DNA of 64,000 nucleotides from positions 1 through 64,000 of the forward strand of contig NZ_CAMLMJ010000024.1 of NCBI RefSeq assembly GCF_946481145.1, read 5' to 3'. Origin of the DNA: an uncultured Sediminibacterium sp. (GTDB lineage Bacteria > Bacteroidota > Bacteroidia > Chitinophagales > Chitinophagaceae). Made by a program: the position numbers and the translations under genes. Positions 8,437 through 15,690 of this stretch are shown in pieces. The number at the start of each line of letters is the position of its first letter. The stretch's first letter is position 1. The notes beneath the pieces were generated by a model. The model did no database searches and was not told where the DNA came from. It saw only the letters and a program-made list of their open reading frames with translations.

Positions 8437-9792
8437 TTACTTGGTCAGGCTTTGAATTACATCGTATTTTGTGATGATGTGGTAGTCGCCTTTTTCATCT
8501 TTAGCGAGTACTGCACCGTTTTCTTTGTTTATTAGTGTGCCTATTTTTTCAACAGGGGTAAGAAAATCTACAACCGGATAAGCGTGTTCCATAACGCTAG
8601 CTACGGTTGCATCTTTTAATTCGGGGTTACTGAATATTTTTTGAAATAGTCCGCCTTCGCTTAAAGAACCTACCAGCGCATTTTCAGCGATTACCGGAAT
8701 TTGTTCGATATCATATTTCTTCATCAGGTCAACAGCGGCAGCTACTGTATGGTCAGGGGCTACGGTAATGAGTTTTTGTCCTCCTCTTCCGTTAACAATA
8801 TCCTTAAAGGTTTTTACGTCCAGGAATCCGCGTTCCATCATCCATTGGTCATTATAAACCTTGCCTACATAACGGCTACCGTGATCATGGAATACGCAAA
8901 CCACTACATCGTCTTTGGTGAGCGATGATTTGAGTTGCATTAATCCCTGCAGGCAGCTTCCGGCGCTGTACCCGCAGAACAAACCTTCTTCTTTTGCAAT
9001 ACGGCGGGCCATAACTGCTCCGTCTTTATCTGTTACCTGTACAAACTCATCAATCACACTCATGTCATAGTTCTGAGGTACAAAATCTTCTCCGAAACCT
9101 TCTGAGATATATGGATGAACTTCATTCATATCAATCTCTCCAGTCTTGAAATATTTCGTGAGCAATGAACCGTAAACGTCTACGGCCCATACTTTAATGT
9201 TTGGATTTTTTTCTTTCAGGTACATGGCTGTTCCTGTAATGGTGCCACCGGTTCCTGCGGTACAAACAAAATGGGTAATTTTTCCTTCAGTCTGTTCCCA
9301 AATTTCAGGACCGGTAGTTTCATAATGAGCCTGTCTGTTAGCCAGGTTATCATACTGGTTCATGTACATAGAATTAGGAATTTCCTGTCCTAATCTTTTG
9401 GCTACACTATAATAACTGCGGGGATCTTCGGGCATCACGTTTGTGGGACAAACAATTACTTCCGCACCAACTGCTTTGAGGATATCTACTTTTTCTTTCG
9501 ACTGCTTATCGGTGGTTACAAAAATGCATTTGTACCCTTTTACACAAGCTGCGAGGGCAAGGCCCATTCCGGTATTACCGCTGGTGCCTTCAATGATGGT
9601 ACCTCCAGGTTTTAGTTTGCCTTCTTTTTCTGCAACTTCTACCATTTTCAAAGCCATACGGTCTTTGATGGAATTGCCGGGGTTAAAATAGTCTACCTTG
9701 GCCAGTACAGTGGCTGGGATGTCTTTGGCTACTTTGTTGAGCTTGATCAGGGGGGTATTTCCAATCGTTTCGAGTATATTATTCAACCACAT
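8437..9792 (-). CDS. Cystathionine beta-synthase (PLP-dependent, with C-terminal CBS-domain pair)
   Basis: A fold-type II PLP enzyme that condenses serine (or an activated serine) with homocysteine or sulfide. From ATG 9792 it has 451 residues: NTPLIKLNKV, the PLP-binding Lys43 in NPGNSIKDRMAL, the phosphate/substrate loop GTSGNTG (69-75), and a glycine-rich GTGGTITGTAMYLKEKNP. The last about 120 residues are two CBS motifs (LITVAPDHTVAAAVDLMKKY and a second ending KYDVIQSLTK) that bind adenosyl ligands in relatives. Length and domain order fit cystathionine beta-synthase rather than cysteine synthase, which lacks the CBS pair. A TTG 27 bases upstream overlaps the promoter and is rejected as a start. 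The gene has its own promoter and terminator. Confidence 0.92.
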   Translation of the reverse strand: MWLNNILETIGNTPLIKLNKVAKDIPATVLAKVDYFNPGNSIKDRMALKMVEVAEKEGKLKPGGTIIEGTSGNTGMGLALAACVKGYKCIFVTTDKQSKEKVDILKAVGAEVIVCPTNVMPEDPRSYYSVAKRLGQEIPNSMYMNQYDNLANRQAHYETTGPEIWEQTEGKITHFVCTAGTGGTITGTAMYLKEKNPNIKVWAVDVYGSLLTKYFKTGEIDMNEVHPYISEGFGEDFVPQNYDMSVIDEFVQVTDKDGAVMARRIAKEEGLFCGYSAGSCLQGLMQLKSSLTKDDVVVCVFHDHGSRYVGKVYNDQWMMERGFLDVKTFKDIVNGRGGQKLITVAPDHTVAAAVDLMKKYDIEQIPVIAENALVGSLSEGGLFQKIFSNPELKDATVASVMEHAYPVVDFLTPVEKIGTLINKENGAVLAKDEKGDYHIITKYDVIQSLTK

Positions 9793-9816
9793 GCGAAAAC
9801 TAACATTTGTTTGTGG

Positions 9817-9846
9817 CAAAGGTAAAGTTTTGTGGCTGCCGTAGAA
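9817..9846 (-). promoter_or_regulatory. Bacteroidota-type promoter of cystathionine beta-synthase
   Basis: Minus-strand TACCTTTG (9817-9824) is an exact TAnnTTTG. TTC at 9844-9846, 19 bases upstream, is a weak -33 element. The -7 box ends 24 bases before the ATG at 9792. Confidence 0.55.
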
Positions 9847-9966
9847 CAGCGAATTGCTAAATCAATCTGCTTCGTTGAAACGATGGGGAAAAGGGGAGGG
9901 TGTTCTTTTGATCACCACTGCCCCTTGTATTTGCAGCGATGAATCGTAAATGGTCATAATGGCTAA

Positions 9967-10152
9967 TTAGAAACTCTTCACTAAGTGAATAATATTACCA
10001 GTTTCTGTAAGGTTAAAACCTTTGGTATTTACGATCGATGTTTTCTCTGTTTCTTCTTCAGTAGATTTTTGTGTACCTAGGTAGGCAATTACCATAGCAG
10101 GAATAAGGGCTAACATAGCTACGATCTGGAGGTTGTTGATGAACTTTTTCAT
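9967..10152 (-). CDS. Small single-span membrane protein (61 aa), unknown function
   Basis: From ATG 10152 the product begins MKKFINNLQIVAMLALIPAM, a basic start followed by one hydrophobic segment (about residues 8-26), then an acidic, threonine-rich tail with EEETEKTSI and ending HLVKSF. It could be a membrane-anchored peptide or an uncleaved signal peptide. An upstream TTG extension would overlap its promoter and is rejected. A very good promoter with a palindrome over the -33 box precedes it (10189-10230), so it is likely expressed and regulated. No family was recognised. Confidence 0.6.
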   Translation of the reverse strand: MKKFINNLQIVAMLALIPAMVIAYLGTQKSTEEETEKTSIVNTKGFNLTETGNIIHLVKSF

Positions 10153-10188
10153 ACAAGTATTTTTTTGTTGTTTTTTAATTTGATAAAT

Positions 10189-10219
10189 CAAAGATAAATC
10201 AACTTTTGGTACTATGCAA
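10189..10219 (-). promoter_or_regulatory. Bacteroidota promoter of the 61-aa membrane protein
   Basis: Minus-strand TTG (10217-10219), 20 bases, then TATCTTTG (10189-10196), an exact TAnnTTTG. The ATG lies 36 bases beyond the -7 box. Spacing and both boxes fit the phylum consensus. Confidence 0.7.
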
Positions 10220-10230
10220 CACATAGTACC
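10208..10230. promoter_or_regulatory. Perfect palindrome over the -33 box, candidate operator
   Basis: GGTACTATG, five bases (CAACA), CATAGTACC: 9-base perfect arms centred on the -33 TTG of the promoter. The symmetry suggests a dimeric DNA-binding protein that would block or recruit polymerase. It is not one of the dispersed repeat words. Confidence 0.5.
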
Positions 10231-10370
10231 ATCTTTAAGACAGTAATATTTCTGGCAAAATAGCTTAGTTAGCTTGTTAGTTATTGAATATCAATAATTT
10301 ATGTATTTTTTTGAGTAGTGATGAATTTTTGACTTTGTGATGAGTGGTTATAAAAGCGGATGAAAAAGGA

Positions 10371-10437
10371 TCGCCACTGAGGACACAGAGGGGCACAGAA
10401 GTACTTTCTGTGTATCTCAGTGTCTTCAGTGGCAATA
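10371..10437. repeat. Family A palindrome downstream of plsX
   Basis: CGCCACTGAGGACACAGAGG on the left and TCTCAGTGTCTTCAGTGGC on the right form a long stem with a short loop, 14 bases after the end of plsX. It is a likely terminator. Other copies: 26309-26368, 35471-35540, 38396-38460, 50852-50953. Confidence 0.7.
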
Positions 10438-10450
10438 AATAAATCAGGAA

Positions 10451-11395
10451 TTAAGCCCCGAAACTAGCCACCATCTTACCACAAAGATCGCTTTCGATCA
10501 TTTTTGCAGCGAGGCCGATCATGTTCATGAAAGCTTTGTCGTTACTGATGCCATGGCCTATGATAACAGGCTTGGCCACACCCAGTACAGGTGTACCTCC
10601 ATAGTTTTCGTAATGGAAGCGACTGAAATAGCTATCAGATGCCAGGTTACGCTGGCGGGCGATATCGTAGATTGATTCCGCCATTTTGAGGATGATATTA
10701 CCGGTAAAGCCATCACATACCATTACATCGGCTTTGTCGCCAAAGATGTCGCGGCCTTCGATGTTTCCGGTAAAATTGATTTGGGTATTTTCTTTGAGGA
10801 GGGGGTAGGTCGACTGTGCCAGGATATTTCCTTTGCCTTCTTCTTCACCCACATTCATTAATCCAACCGTTGGGTTGTCAATATTGAGGATATGCTGGGC
10901 ATATAAGCTACCCAGTATAGCAAACTGGTTCAGGTTTTCTGGTTTGCAGTCTGCATTTAATCCAACATCCGCCAATAAACCAGTGGTTCCATTAAGTTTA
11001 GGGATGATGGTGGCAATGGTTGGTCGGCTTACACCAGCAATAGGCTTTATACTATACATGGCACCAACCAGCATGGCTCCGGTATTTCCGGCACTAATAA
11101 ATGCATCTATTTTTCCGGTTGCCAGGAGATGGAAACCGATTGCTATAGAAGATTGTTGTTTTTCCTTTAATGCTTTGGTGGGATGCTCATTGTACCCGAT
11201 TACTTCGGGGGCATGTATCAAATGCAAATTAGGTGATGTAACCTGGTGTTCCTCCAATAGAGGTTTTATCAGTGTTTCATCACCTATTAAATATAGTGAG
11301 GCAGCAGGTGTACCGGAAGACAGATAAAGTTTCAGCCCTTTCACCGCTTCTAACGGTGCAAAATCTCCACCCATCATGTCTATGCCAATATTCAT
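10451..11395 (-). CDS. plsX: Phosphate acyltransferase PlsX
   Basis: Makes acyl-phosphate from acyl-ACP and phosphate, feeding PlsY in phospholipid synthesis. At 314 residues it has the normal length. Motifs: IGIDMMGGDFAPLEAVKG at the N-terminus, ISAGNTGAMLVGAMY, LLADVGLNADCKPENLNQFA, VGLMNVGEEEGKGN and CDGFTGNIILKMAES, all characteristic of PlsX. It is the last gene of the DUF177-rpmF-plsX operon (34 bases after rpmF), the classical arrangement that couples a ribosomal protein gene with lipid synthesis. A family A palindrome follows. Confidence 0.97.
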   Translation of the reverse strand: MNIGIDMMGGDFAPLEAVKGLKLYLSSGTPAASLYLIGDETLIKPLLEEHQVTSPNLHLIHAPEVIGYNEHPTKALKEKQQSSIAIGFHLLATGKIDAFISAGNTGAMLVGAMYSIKPIAGVSRPTIATIIPKLNGTTGLLADVGLNADCKPENLNQFAILGSLYAQHILNIDNPTVGLMNVGEEEGKGNILAQSTYPLLKENTQINFTGNIEGRDIFGDKADVMVCDGFTGNIILKMAESIYDIARQRNLASDSYFSRFHYENYGGTPVLGVAKPVIIGHGISNDKAFMNMIGLAAKMIESDLCGKMVASFGA

Positions 11396-11428
11396 GCGTC
11401 GTCAGCTTGGTTAATTGATCTTAAAGGA

Positions 11429-11623
11429 TTAAGCTTTCAATGGAGCTTTTTCAGCTACCAGTTTCCCTTTATAGAACAATTTACCTTCGCTCACGTGTGC
11501 ACGATGGCGTACGTGTGTTTCACCTGTAGTGCTGTCTTTGCTCAATGTAACTTCCTGTGCCACATAGTGCGTTCTTCTTTTTGCACTGCGCTGCTGTGAA
11601 TGTCTGCGTTTAGGATTCGGCAT
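11429..11623 (-). CDS. rpmF: 50S ribosomal protein L32
   Basis: A 64-residue basic protein starting MPNPKRRHSQQRSAKRRTHY, the L32 signature. The usual C-x2-C zinc cysteines are absent: the middle reads TTGETHVRHRAHVSEGK, so this is a cysteine-free (zinc-independent) L32. It lies between DUF177 (28 bases upstream) and plsX (33 bases downstream) and is probably driven by the promoter at 12218-12248. Confidence 0.96.
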   Translation of the reverse strand: MPNPKRRHSQQRSAKRRTHYVAQEVTLSKDSTTGETHVRHRAHVSEGKLFYKGKLVAEKAPLKA

Positions 11624-11651
11624 ATCTCGAATTTTAAAGTATCAATAATGT

Positions 11652-12197
11652 TTATTCCAGGTCCTTAAATTTTTCCAGCCCCTTCCACACCGTATTATGG
11701 TTGTCTTTCTGGGCATCTTCTTCCATTTTTTTCAATTTCTCCAGTACTTCTTTATTGCACCGGGGGCCACCCATCTCACTTTCACTACACATTTTTTGTA
11801 ATGGAATGGTCAGGTTGATGAATTCATAGATCCAATCGCTCAGATAGAGGTGACTTTCACCCCGGCTTATATAATAAACATCGGGGTCTTCTTCCTGCTC
11901 ATTCATCAGTGCTGGTTCATCCACCATTTTTACAATGATGTTGAATTCGTCCCAAAGCTGTAAAGGCAGTTGATTGCCACATCTGTCGCAGTTACTCTCC
12001 ACTGTTCCGTCAATATCAAAACGAAGCTGCATGAAGTTGTTATTCTTCTCTAAACTCAGTTTAATATTGGCAACACAGTTTTTGAAATCCTGCTCTCCAT
12101 ATTGTGTAAAGAACTTGTCCTCAATCCGGTATTCATATACATGAGTGCCCGGCTTCAAACCCACAAAAGCTATCTCATATTCCCGCCTATGACTCAT
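11652..12197 (-). CDS. DUF177/YceD-family protein
   Basis: 181 residues. The family (YceD) is found beside rpmF in most bacteria and has been linked to 23S rRNA accumulation. Here CDRCGN (Cys about 91/94) and later CSESEMGGPRCNKE supply two cysteine pairs that may bind metal, followed by an acidic, lysine-rich tail ending GLEKFKDLE. It is first in the operon with rpmF and plsX, and its promoter is one of the clearest in the window. Confidence 0.9.
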   Translation of the reverse strand: MSHRREYEIAFVGLKPGTHVYEYRIEDKFFTQYGEQDFKNCVANIKLSLEKNNNFMQLRFDIDGTVESNCDRCGNQLPLQLWDEFNIIVKMVDEPALMNEQEEDPDVYYISRGESHLYLSDWIYEFINLTIPLQKMCSESEMGGPRCNKEVLEKLKKMEEDAQKDNHNTVWKGLEKFKDLE

Positions 12198-12217
12198 AAC
12201 CGTTTTTTAAGGGCTTG

Positions 12218-12248
12218 CAAAGGTAGTCTAAAATGGCGTAAATGCCAA
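12218..12248 (-). promoter_or_regulatory. Bacteroidota promoter of the DUF177-rpmF-plsX operon
   Basis: Minus-strand TTG (12246-12248), exactly 20 bases, TACCTTTG (12218-12225). The -7 box ends 20 bases before the DUF177 ATG at 12197. Confidence 0.75.
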
Positions 12249-12321
12249 GAGAAAGTTAGGTTTTAGCCGCATATTACTTATCAACAAACCTTAATCAGCA
12301 GGATTCCGCATATTTGTAACT

Positions 12322-13443
12322 ATGAAAACCGAGGCAAAAATATCCCCAGTTTTATTTATCAGGCCCGTTTTTTTGCTTTTTCTGGCATTAATGGTCCATT
12401 TCCTGGGCTATTTCCCCAAAGCAGTCGAGAATTGGTACAGCACCGGTATCTATAAAGGAATCTCCTCCACCTTAAGGGTGCTTACGAAATGGGCTCCTTT
12501 TAGTATTGGAGATTGTTTATATGTACTATTTATAATAAGTGTAGTTGTAGGACTAATTAAATCAATCATTCTTTTGCGGAAGGGGAGCTGGGCAATTGGT
12601 TTATGGGGTTTACTGGCCCTTAGGCTATTTAATAAATTGGCAGGTATCTATATTGTTTTCAGGTTATTGTGGGGATTGAATTACGACAGACTTGGCATAG
12701 CCTATCAACTAAAGCTATCTAAAAAAGGGTACCAAACAGAGGAAGTGATTCAACTTACCAACCGATTGATCGATAGTTTAAATGCCTGTCGCAAACTTAT
12801 GCCGGATACTGCTTTACCGTCGCAACCGGTTGATAGCATTTTCAGGATGGCCAGTATTGGCTATGCCCGGGCATGGGATCGCTTTACTTTTTTAAATTAT
12901 AACCACCGATCTATAAAACCCAGTTTATTTAATGGTTTGGCAGATTGGGTTGGTTTTACCGGCTATTATAATCCATTTACAGGAGAGGCTCAGGTAAGAA
13001 CCGATGTTCCAGAACTGGTACTTCCTTTTGTAGCATGCCACGAAATAGCCCATCAATTAGGATATGCCAGCGAAAGTGAAGCAAATATGGTTGGACTAAT
13101 AGCAGCAATGTCAACAAAAGATGTTTTTTTCCGTTATTCAGCTTACAACGATTTGTTTACGTATGCGCAAAGAGAAGAATTGTATATGCTTGCGATGGAC
13201 AAAGATTCAATACGCTTCCAGCAAGTAGTTCATTCAAATCGTGAAAGGCTCGATTCGCTGGTAAGAAAAGACCGCAAAGAAGTCCGGGAATTCTTTCAGC
13301 AAAGACAATACAAAACTTCGGCTACTTTAAATAATCTCTACGACCAATACCTCCGGTTCAATAACCAGGAGGCAGGCGTTAAAAGTTATGATGAAGTAAT
13401 CGGATGGCTGATTGCCTACAATAAAAAGTATGAAAAGAAATGA
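12322..13443 (+). CDS. DUF3810 family membrane protein with HExxH motif
   Basis: A 373-residue protein with three N-terminal hydrophobic segments (PVFLLFLALMVHFLGYF; DCLYVLFIISVVVGLI; LWGLLALRLFN region) and a soluble C-terminal part carrying VACHEIAHQLGYASESEAN. The HEIAH zinc-binding motif followed by a Glu-containing helix (SESEAN) is typical of metalloprotease-like proteins, so DUF3810 members may be membrane-tethered zinc peptidases; activity is inferred only. It diverges from DUF177 and overlaps the next gene by 14 bases, suggesting cotranscription with tspO. Confidence 0.88.
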   Translation: MKTEAKISPVLFIRPVFLLFLALMVHFLGYFPKAVENWYSTGIYKGISSTLRVLTKWAPFSIGDCLYVLFIISVVVGLIKSIILLRKGSWAIGLWGLLALRLFNKLAGIYIVFRLLWGLNYDRLGIAYQLKLSKKGYQTEEVIQLTNRLIDSLNACRKLMPDTALPSQPVDSIFRMASIGYARAWDRFTFLNYNHRSIKPSLFNGLADWVGFTGYYNPFTGEAQVRTDVPELVLPFVACHEIAHQLGYASESEANMVGLIAAMSTKDVFFRYSAYNDLFTYAQREELYMLAMDKDSIRFQQVVHSNRERLDSLVRKDRKEVREFFQQRQYKTSATLNNLYDQYLRFNNQEAGVKSYDEVIGWLIAYNKKYEKK

Positions 13444-13906
13444 ACTGATAAAGTTAATAACTGCTGTCGGTTTAACAGTAGTTTTAGGTGCAGTGGGCGG
13501 ACTGGTAACTTCTGCTGAAATACCCACCTGGTATGGCGGTTTAACCAAGCCTTCCTTTAATCCACCCAATTGGTTGTTTGGTCCTGTCTGGACAACCCTC
13601 TACATCTTAATGGGTATTAGTTGTTTTCTTATCTGGAAACAACCTGCATCATCAGGTCGAAACAGGGCACTCGTACTATTTATCATTCAGTTTGCACTGA
13701 ATTTCTGCTGGTCATTTATATTCTTCGGAATGCATGAAACCGGTTGGGCACTTGCGGAAATGATAGTGCTTTGGGTGATGATTCTATTAACCATTTTCTC
13801 CTTTGCCCAATATTCCAAAATAGCTGCCTGGCTCTTAGTACCCTACATATCCTGGGTAAGCTTCGCCATGCTACTGAATGGGGCGATATGGAGATTGAAT
13901 GGGTAG
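13430..13906 (+). CDS. tspO: TspO/MBR family tryptophan-rich sensory protein
   Basis: 158 residues with five predicted membrane helices and the conserved W-rich pattern: PTWYGGLTKPSFNPPNWLFG, PVWTTLYILMGIS, FALNFCWSFIFFG and LLVPYISWVSFAMLLNGAIW. TspO proteins bind porphyrins and cholesterol-like ligands and act in stress or tetrapyrrole control. ATG 13430 lies inside the end of the DUF3810 gene (14-base overlap), which implies translational coupling; a TTG 18 bases upstream is rejected. It is followed by a family G palindrome and then convergent dcd. Confidence 0.94.
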   Translation: MKRNELIKLITAVGLTVVLGAVGGLVTSAEIPTWYGGLTKPSFNPPNWLFGPVWTTLYILMGISCFLIWKQPASSGRNRALVLFIIQFALNFCWSFIFFGMHETGWALAEMIVLWVMILLTIFSFAQYSKIAAWLLVPYISWVSFAMLLNGAIWRLNG

Positions 13907-13909
13907 ATG

Positions 13910-14025
13910 TGAATTGTCAATGGTGAATTGTCAATAGAACATGTGAAGAATGGGAATTAAAAAGATTTCCAGTACACTTCATTCACAATTCACCATTGAC
14001 CATTCACCCTTGACCATTCACATCA
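13910..14025. repeat. Family G palindrome between convergent tspO and dcd
   Basis: Left arm GTGAATTGTCAATGGTGAATTG words (13910-13936), right arm CAATTCACCATTGACCATTC words (13985-14022), enclosing about 45 bases. It is probably a bidirectional terminator and it reaches the dcd stop codon. A related copy sits inside argS (19249-19314). Confidence 0.7.
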
Positions 14026-14559
14026 AAACTTATTCTTCCACATCATACTCTCCACTGGCTTATTGGGTTGGCCGCTGTATTTGGCATTGGATTTCTGGTT
14101 GTATTTTACTTCAATTTCCCCTTCTACCGGGAAATAGATGAGTTGACCAATTGGCATGCCATGGTAAACACGGACTGGTTGCTTGCAGGAAATTTCAAGG
14201 GTCCAGTTGCCGCAGAAACCAACATCGCCTTTACCAGCCGTGGCATGGATGTCGATGCCAAGTCTTCCCGTAGATGATTTACCCTCCAGAAAAGGTACAT
14301 GTGCATGGGTTTCGGTGTATTCCAGTGTTACCCCGAGGTAAAATTTATCTGGCTCAAGTACAAAGCCCTCATCAGGAATATCGAAATACTCAATGGTATT
14401 GTGTTTTTTGGCATCCAGCACTTTGTCTACATAAACTGCCAGTGTTTTACCAAGGTGTACATCGTAACTGTTGCTGCCCAGATCGCCACGATTATAGGGC
14501 TCAATTTTGATGGTGCCCTTGTCCATTTCTTCTAAAATACGCTTGTCAGTTAGAATCAT
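14023..14559 (-). CDS. dcd: dCTP deaminase
   Basis: Deaminates dCTP to dUTP, supplying dUMP for thymidylate synthesis. At 178 residues it is in the normal range. Motifs: GDLGSNSYDVHLGKTLAVY, LEGKSSTGRLGIDIHATAGK (catalytic Ser/Arg and Glu region, dUTPase-like trimer fold), GDVGFCGNWTLEISCKQP and GMPIGQLIYFPVEGE. The C-terminal KSNAKYSGQPNKPVESMMWK fits the nucleotide-capping tail. A GAGG lies just one base before ATG 14559. Converges on tspO. Confidence 0.95.
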   Translation of the reverse strand: MILTDKRILEEMDKGTIKIEPYNRGDLGSNSYDVHLGKTLAVYVDKVLDAKKHNTIEYFDIPDEGFVLEPDKFYLGVTLEYTETHAHVPFLEGKSSTGRLGIDIHATAGKGDVGFCGNWTLEISCKQPVRVYHGMPIGQLIYFPVEGEIEVKYNQKSNAKYSGQPNKPVESMMWKNKF

Positions 14560-14628
14560 TCCTCAATAGTTTTGGGTTGGGATGCAAATAAATCTTAAAT
14601 CTGCAATCTAAAACGACCTAAGTTCAGC

Positions 14629-15273
14629 GTGCCCCTGTTTTATCAACAAGATATCAACGAACAAACCCGTTTGGCCATCTGGAAGATCGCTGAACCGGAG
14701 TCTTTTTTCCTGGAAACAGTAACCCTAACCAAGGAAATAACACATCCCCACAAGCGCTTGCAACACCTTGCCGGACGTTACCTCCTTCGTTATCTCTTCC
14801 CTGATTTTCCAACGGCAACCATTGCTATCGCTGATACGCGAAAGCCTTTTTTGCCCGATGAAGCCTATCATTTTTCCATCTCCCATTGCGGTGATTATGC
14901 TGCAGCTATAGTAAGCAGCACCCAAAGAGTTGGCATAGATGTGGAATTACTTACACCGAGGGTAGAAAAGATAAAACACAAATTCCTCCACCCCGATGAA
15001 TTAACAATGTTGCATTCATCAAAAGCTGATCCTATTACCATCCTTACCTTACTATGGAGTGCCAAAGAAGCCATGTTTAAATGGTGGGGTAATGGGGACG
15101 TAGATTTTAGTGAAGTATTACGCATACACGAACTACCAGCAAAGGAAAAAGGTGTTGTCGCCGCTTCCTTCATCAAACAAACAGTCCATCCGTTGCAACT
15201 ACACTATTCCCTTTTTGGAAACCTGACACTTGTTTGGACGAAAGGAGACATGAAACAGAAAAATAAGGAATAA
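14629..15273 (+). CDS. 4'-phosphopantetheinyl transferase superfamily protein
   Basis: Transfers phosphopantetheine from CoA to carrier proteins. 214 residues, the size of Sfp-type enzymes. Motifs: an N-terminal half ending YHFSISHCGDYAAAIVS, then VGIDVELLTP (Mg2+-binding Asp and Glu) and LWSAKEAMFKWWG (WSxKEA motif with catalytic Glu/Lys). Start is GTG 14629; no ATG lies close to the conserved N-terminus. The last 79 codons and 110 bases of 3' flank are duplicated downstream. Whether it serves acyl carrier protein, another carrier or both is unknown; its neighbours give no clue. Confidence 0.9.
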   Translation: MPLFYQQDINEQTRLAIWKIAEPESFFLETVTLTKEITHPHKRLQHLAGRYLLRYLFPDFPTATIAIADTRKPFLPDEAYHFSISHCGDYAAAIVSSTQRVGIDVELLTPRVEKIKHKFLHPDELTMLHSSKADPITILTLLWSAKEAMFKWWGNGDVDFSEVLRIHELPAKEKGVVAASFIKQTVHPLQLHYSLFGNLTLVWTKGDMKQKNKE

Positions 15274-15350
15274 GAAATATGAAATAAGGAAGTAAGATAC
15301 CCTCCACTTTCACATTTCTTATTTCTTATTCCTTATTTCTCTGTTTTTCA
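15267..15350. repeat. Family H palindrome (first of two copies)
   Basis: Words AAATAAGGAATAAGAAATATG on the left and TTTCTTATTTCTTATTCC on the right form a stem behind the PPTase stop codon. The second copy, created by the tandem duplication, is at 15617-15690. A fragment of the same words is at 40613-40665. Confidence 0.6.
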
Positions 15351-15386
15351 GTCATCAAACCTACTCTTGGATTTCGGTATCAGCTA

Positions 15387-15623
15387 ACCATCCTTACCTT
15401 ACTATGGAGTGCCAAAGAAGCCATGTTTAAATGGTGGGGTAATGGGGACGTAGATTTTAGTGAAGTATTACGCATACACGAACTACCAGCAAAGGAAAAA
15501 GGTGTTGTCGCCGCTTCCTTCATCAAACAAACAGTCCATCCGTTGCAACTACACTATTCCCTTTTTGGAAACCTGACACTTGTTTGGACGAAAGGAGACA
15601 TGAAACAGAAAAATAAGGAATAA
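15387..15623 (+). pseudogene. Duplicated 3' fragment of the phosphopantetheinyl transferase gene
   Basis: A second copy of the last 79 codons (from TILTLLWSAKEAMFKWW to the stop), lacking the N-terminal half and the Mg2+-binding Asp motif. A 66-codon frame from ATG 15423 exists but cannot form the enzyme. Identity to the parental copy suggests a recent duplication or ongoing gene conversion. Confidence 0.9.
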
Positions 15624-15690
15624 GAAATATGAAATAAGGAAGTAAGATACCCTCCACTTTCACATTTCTTATTCCTTATTACTCTGTTTC

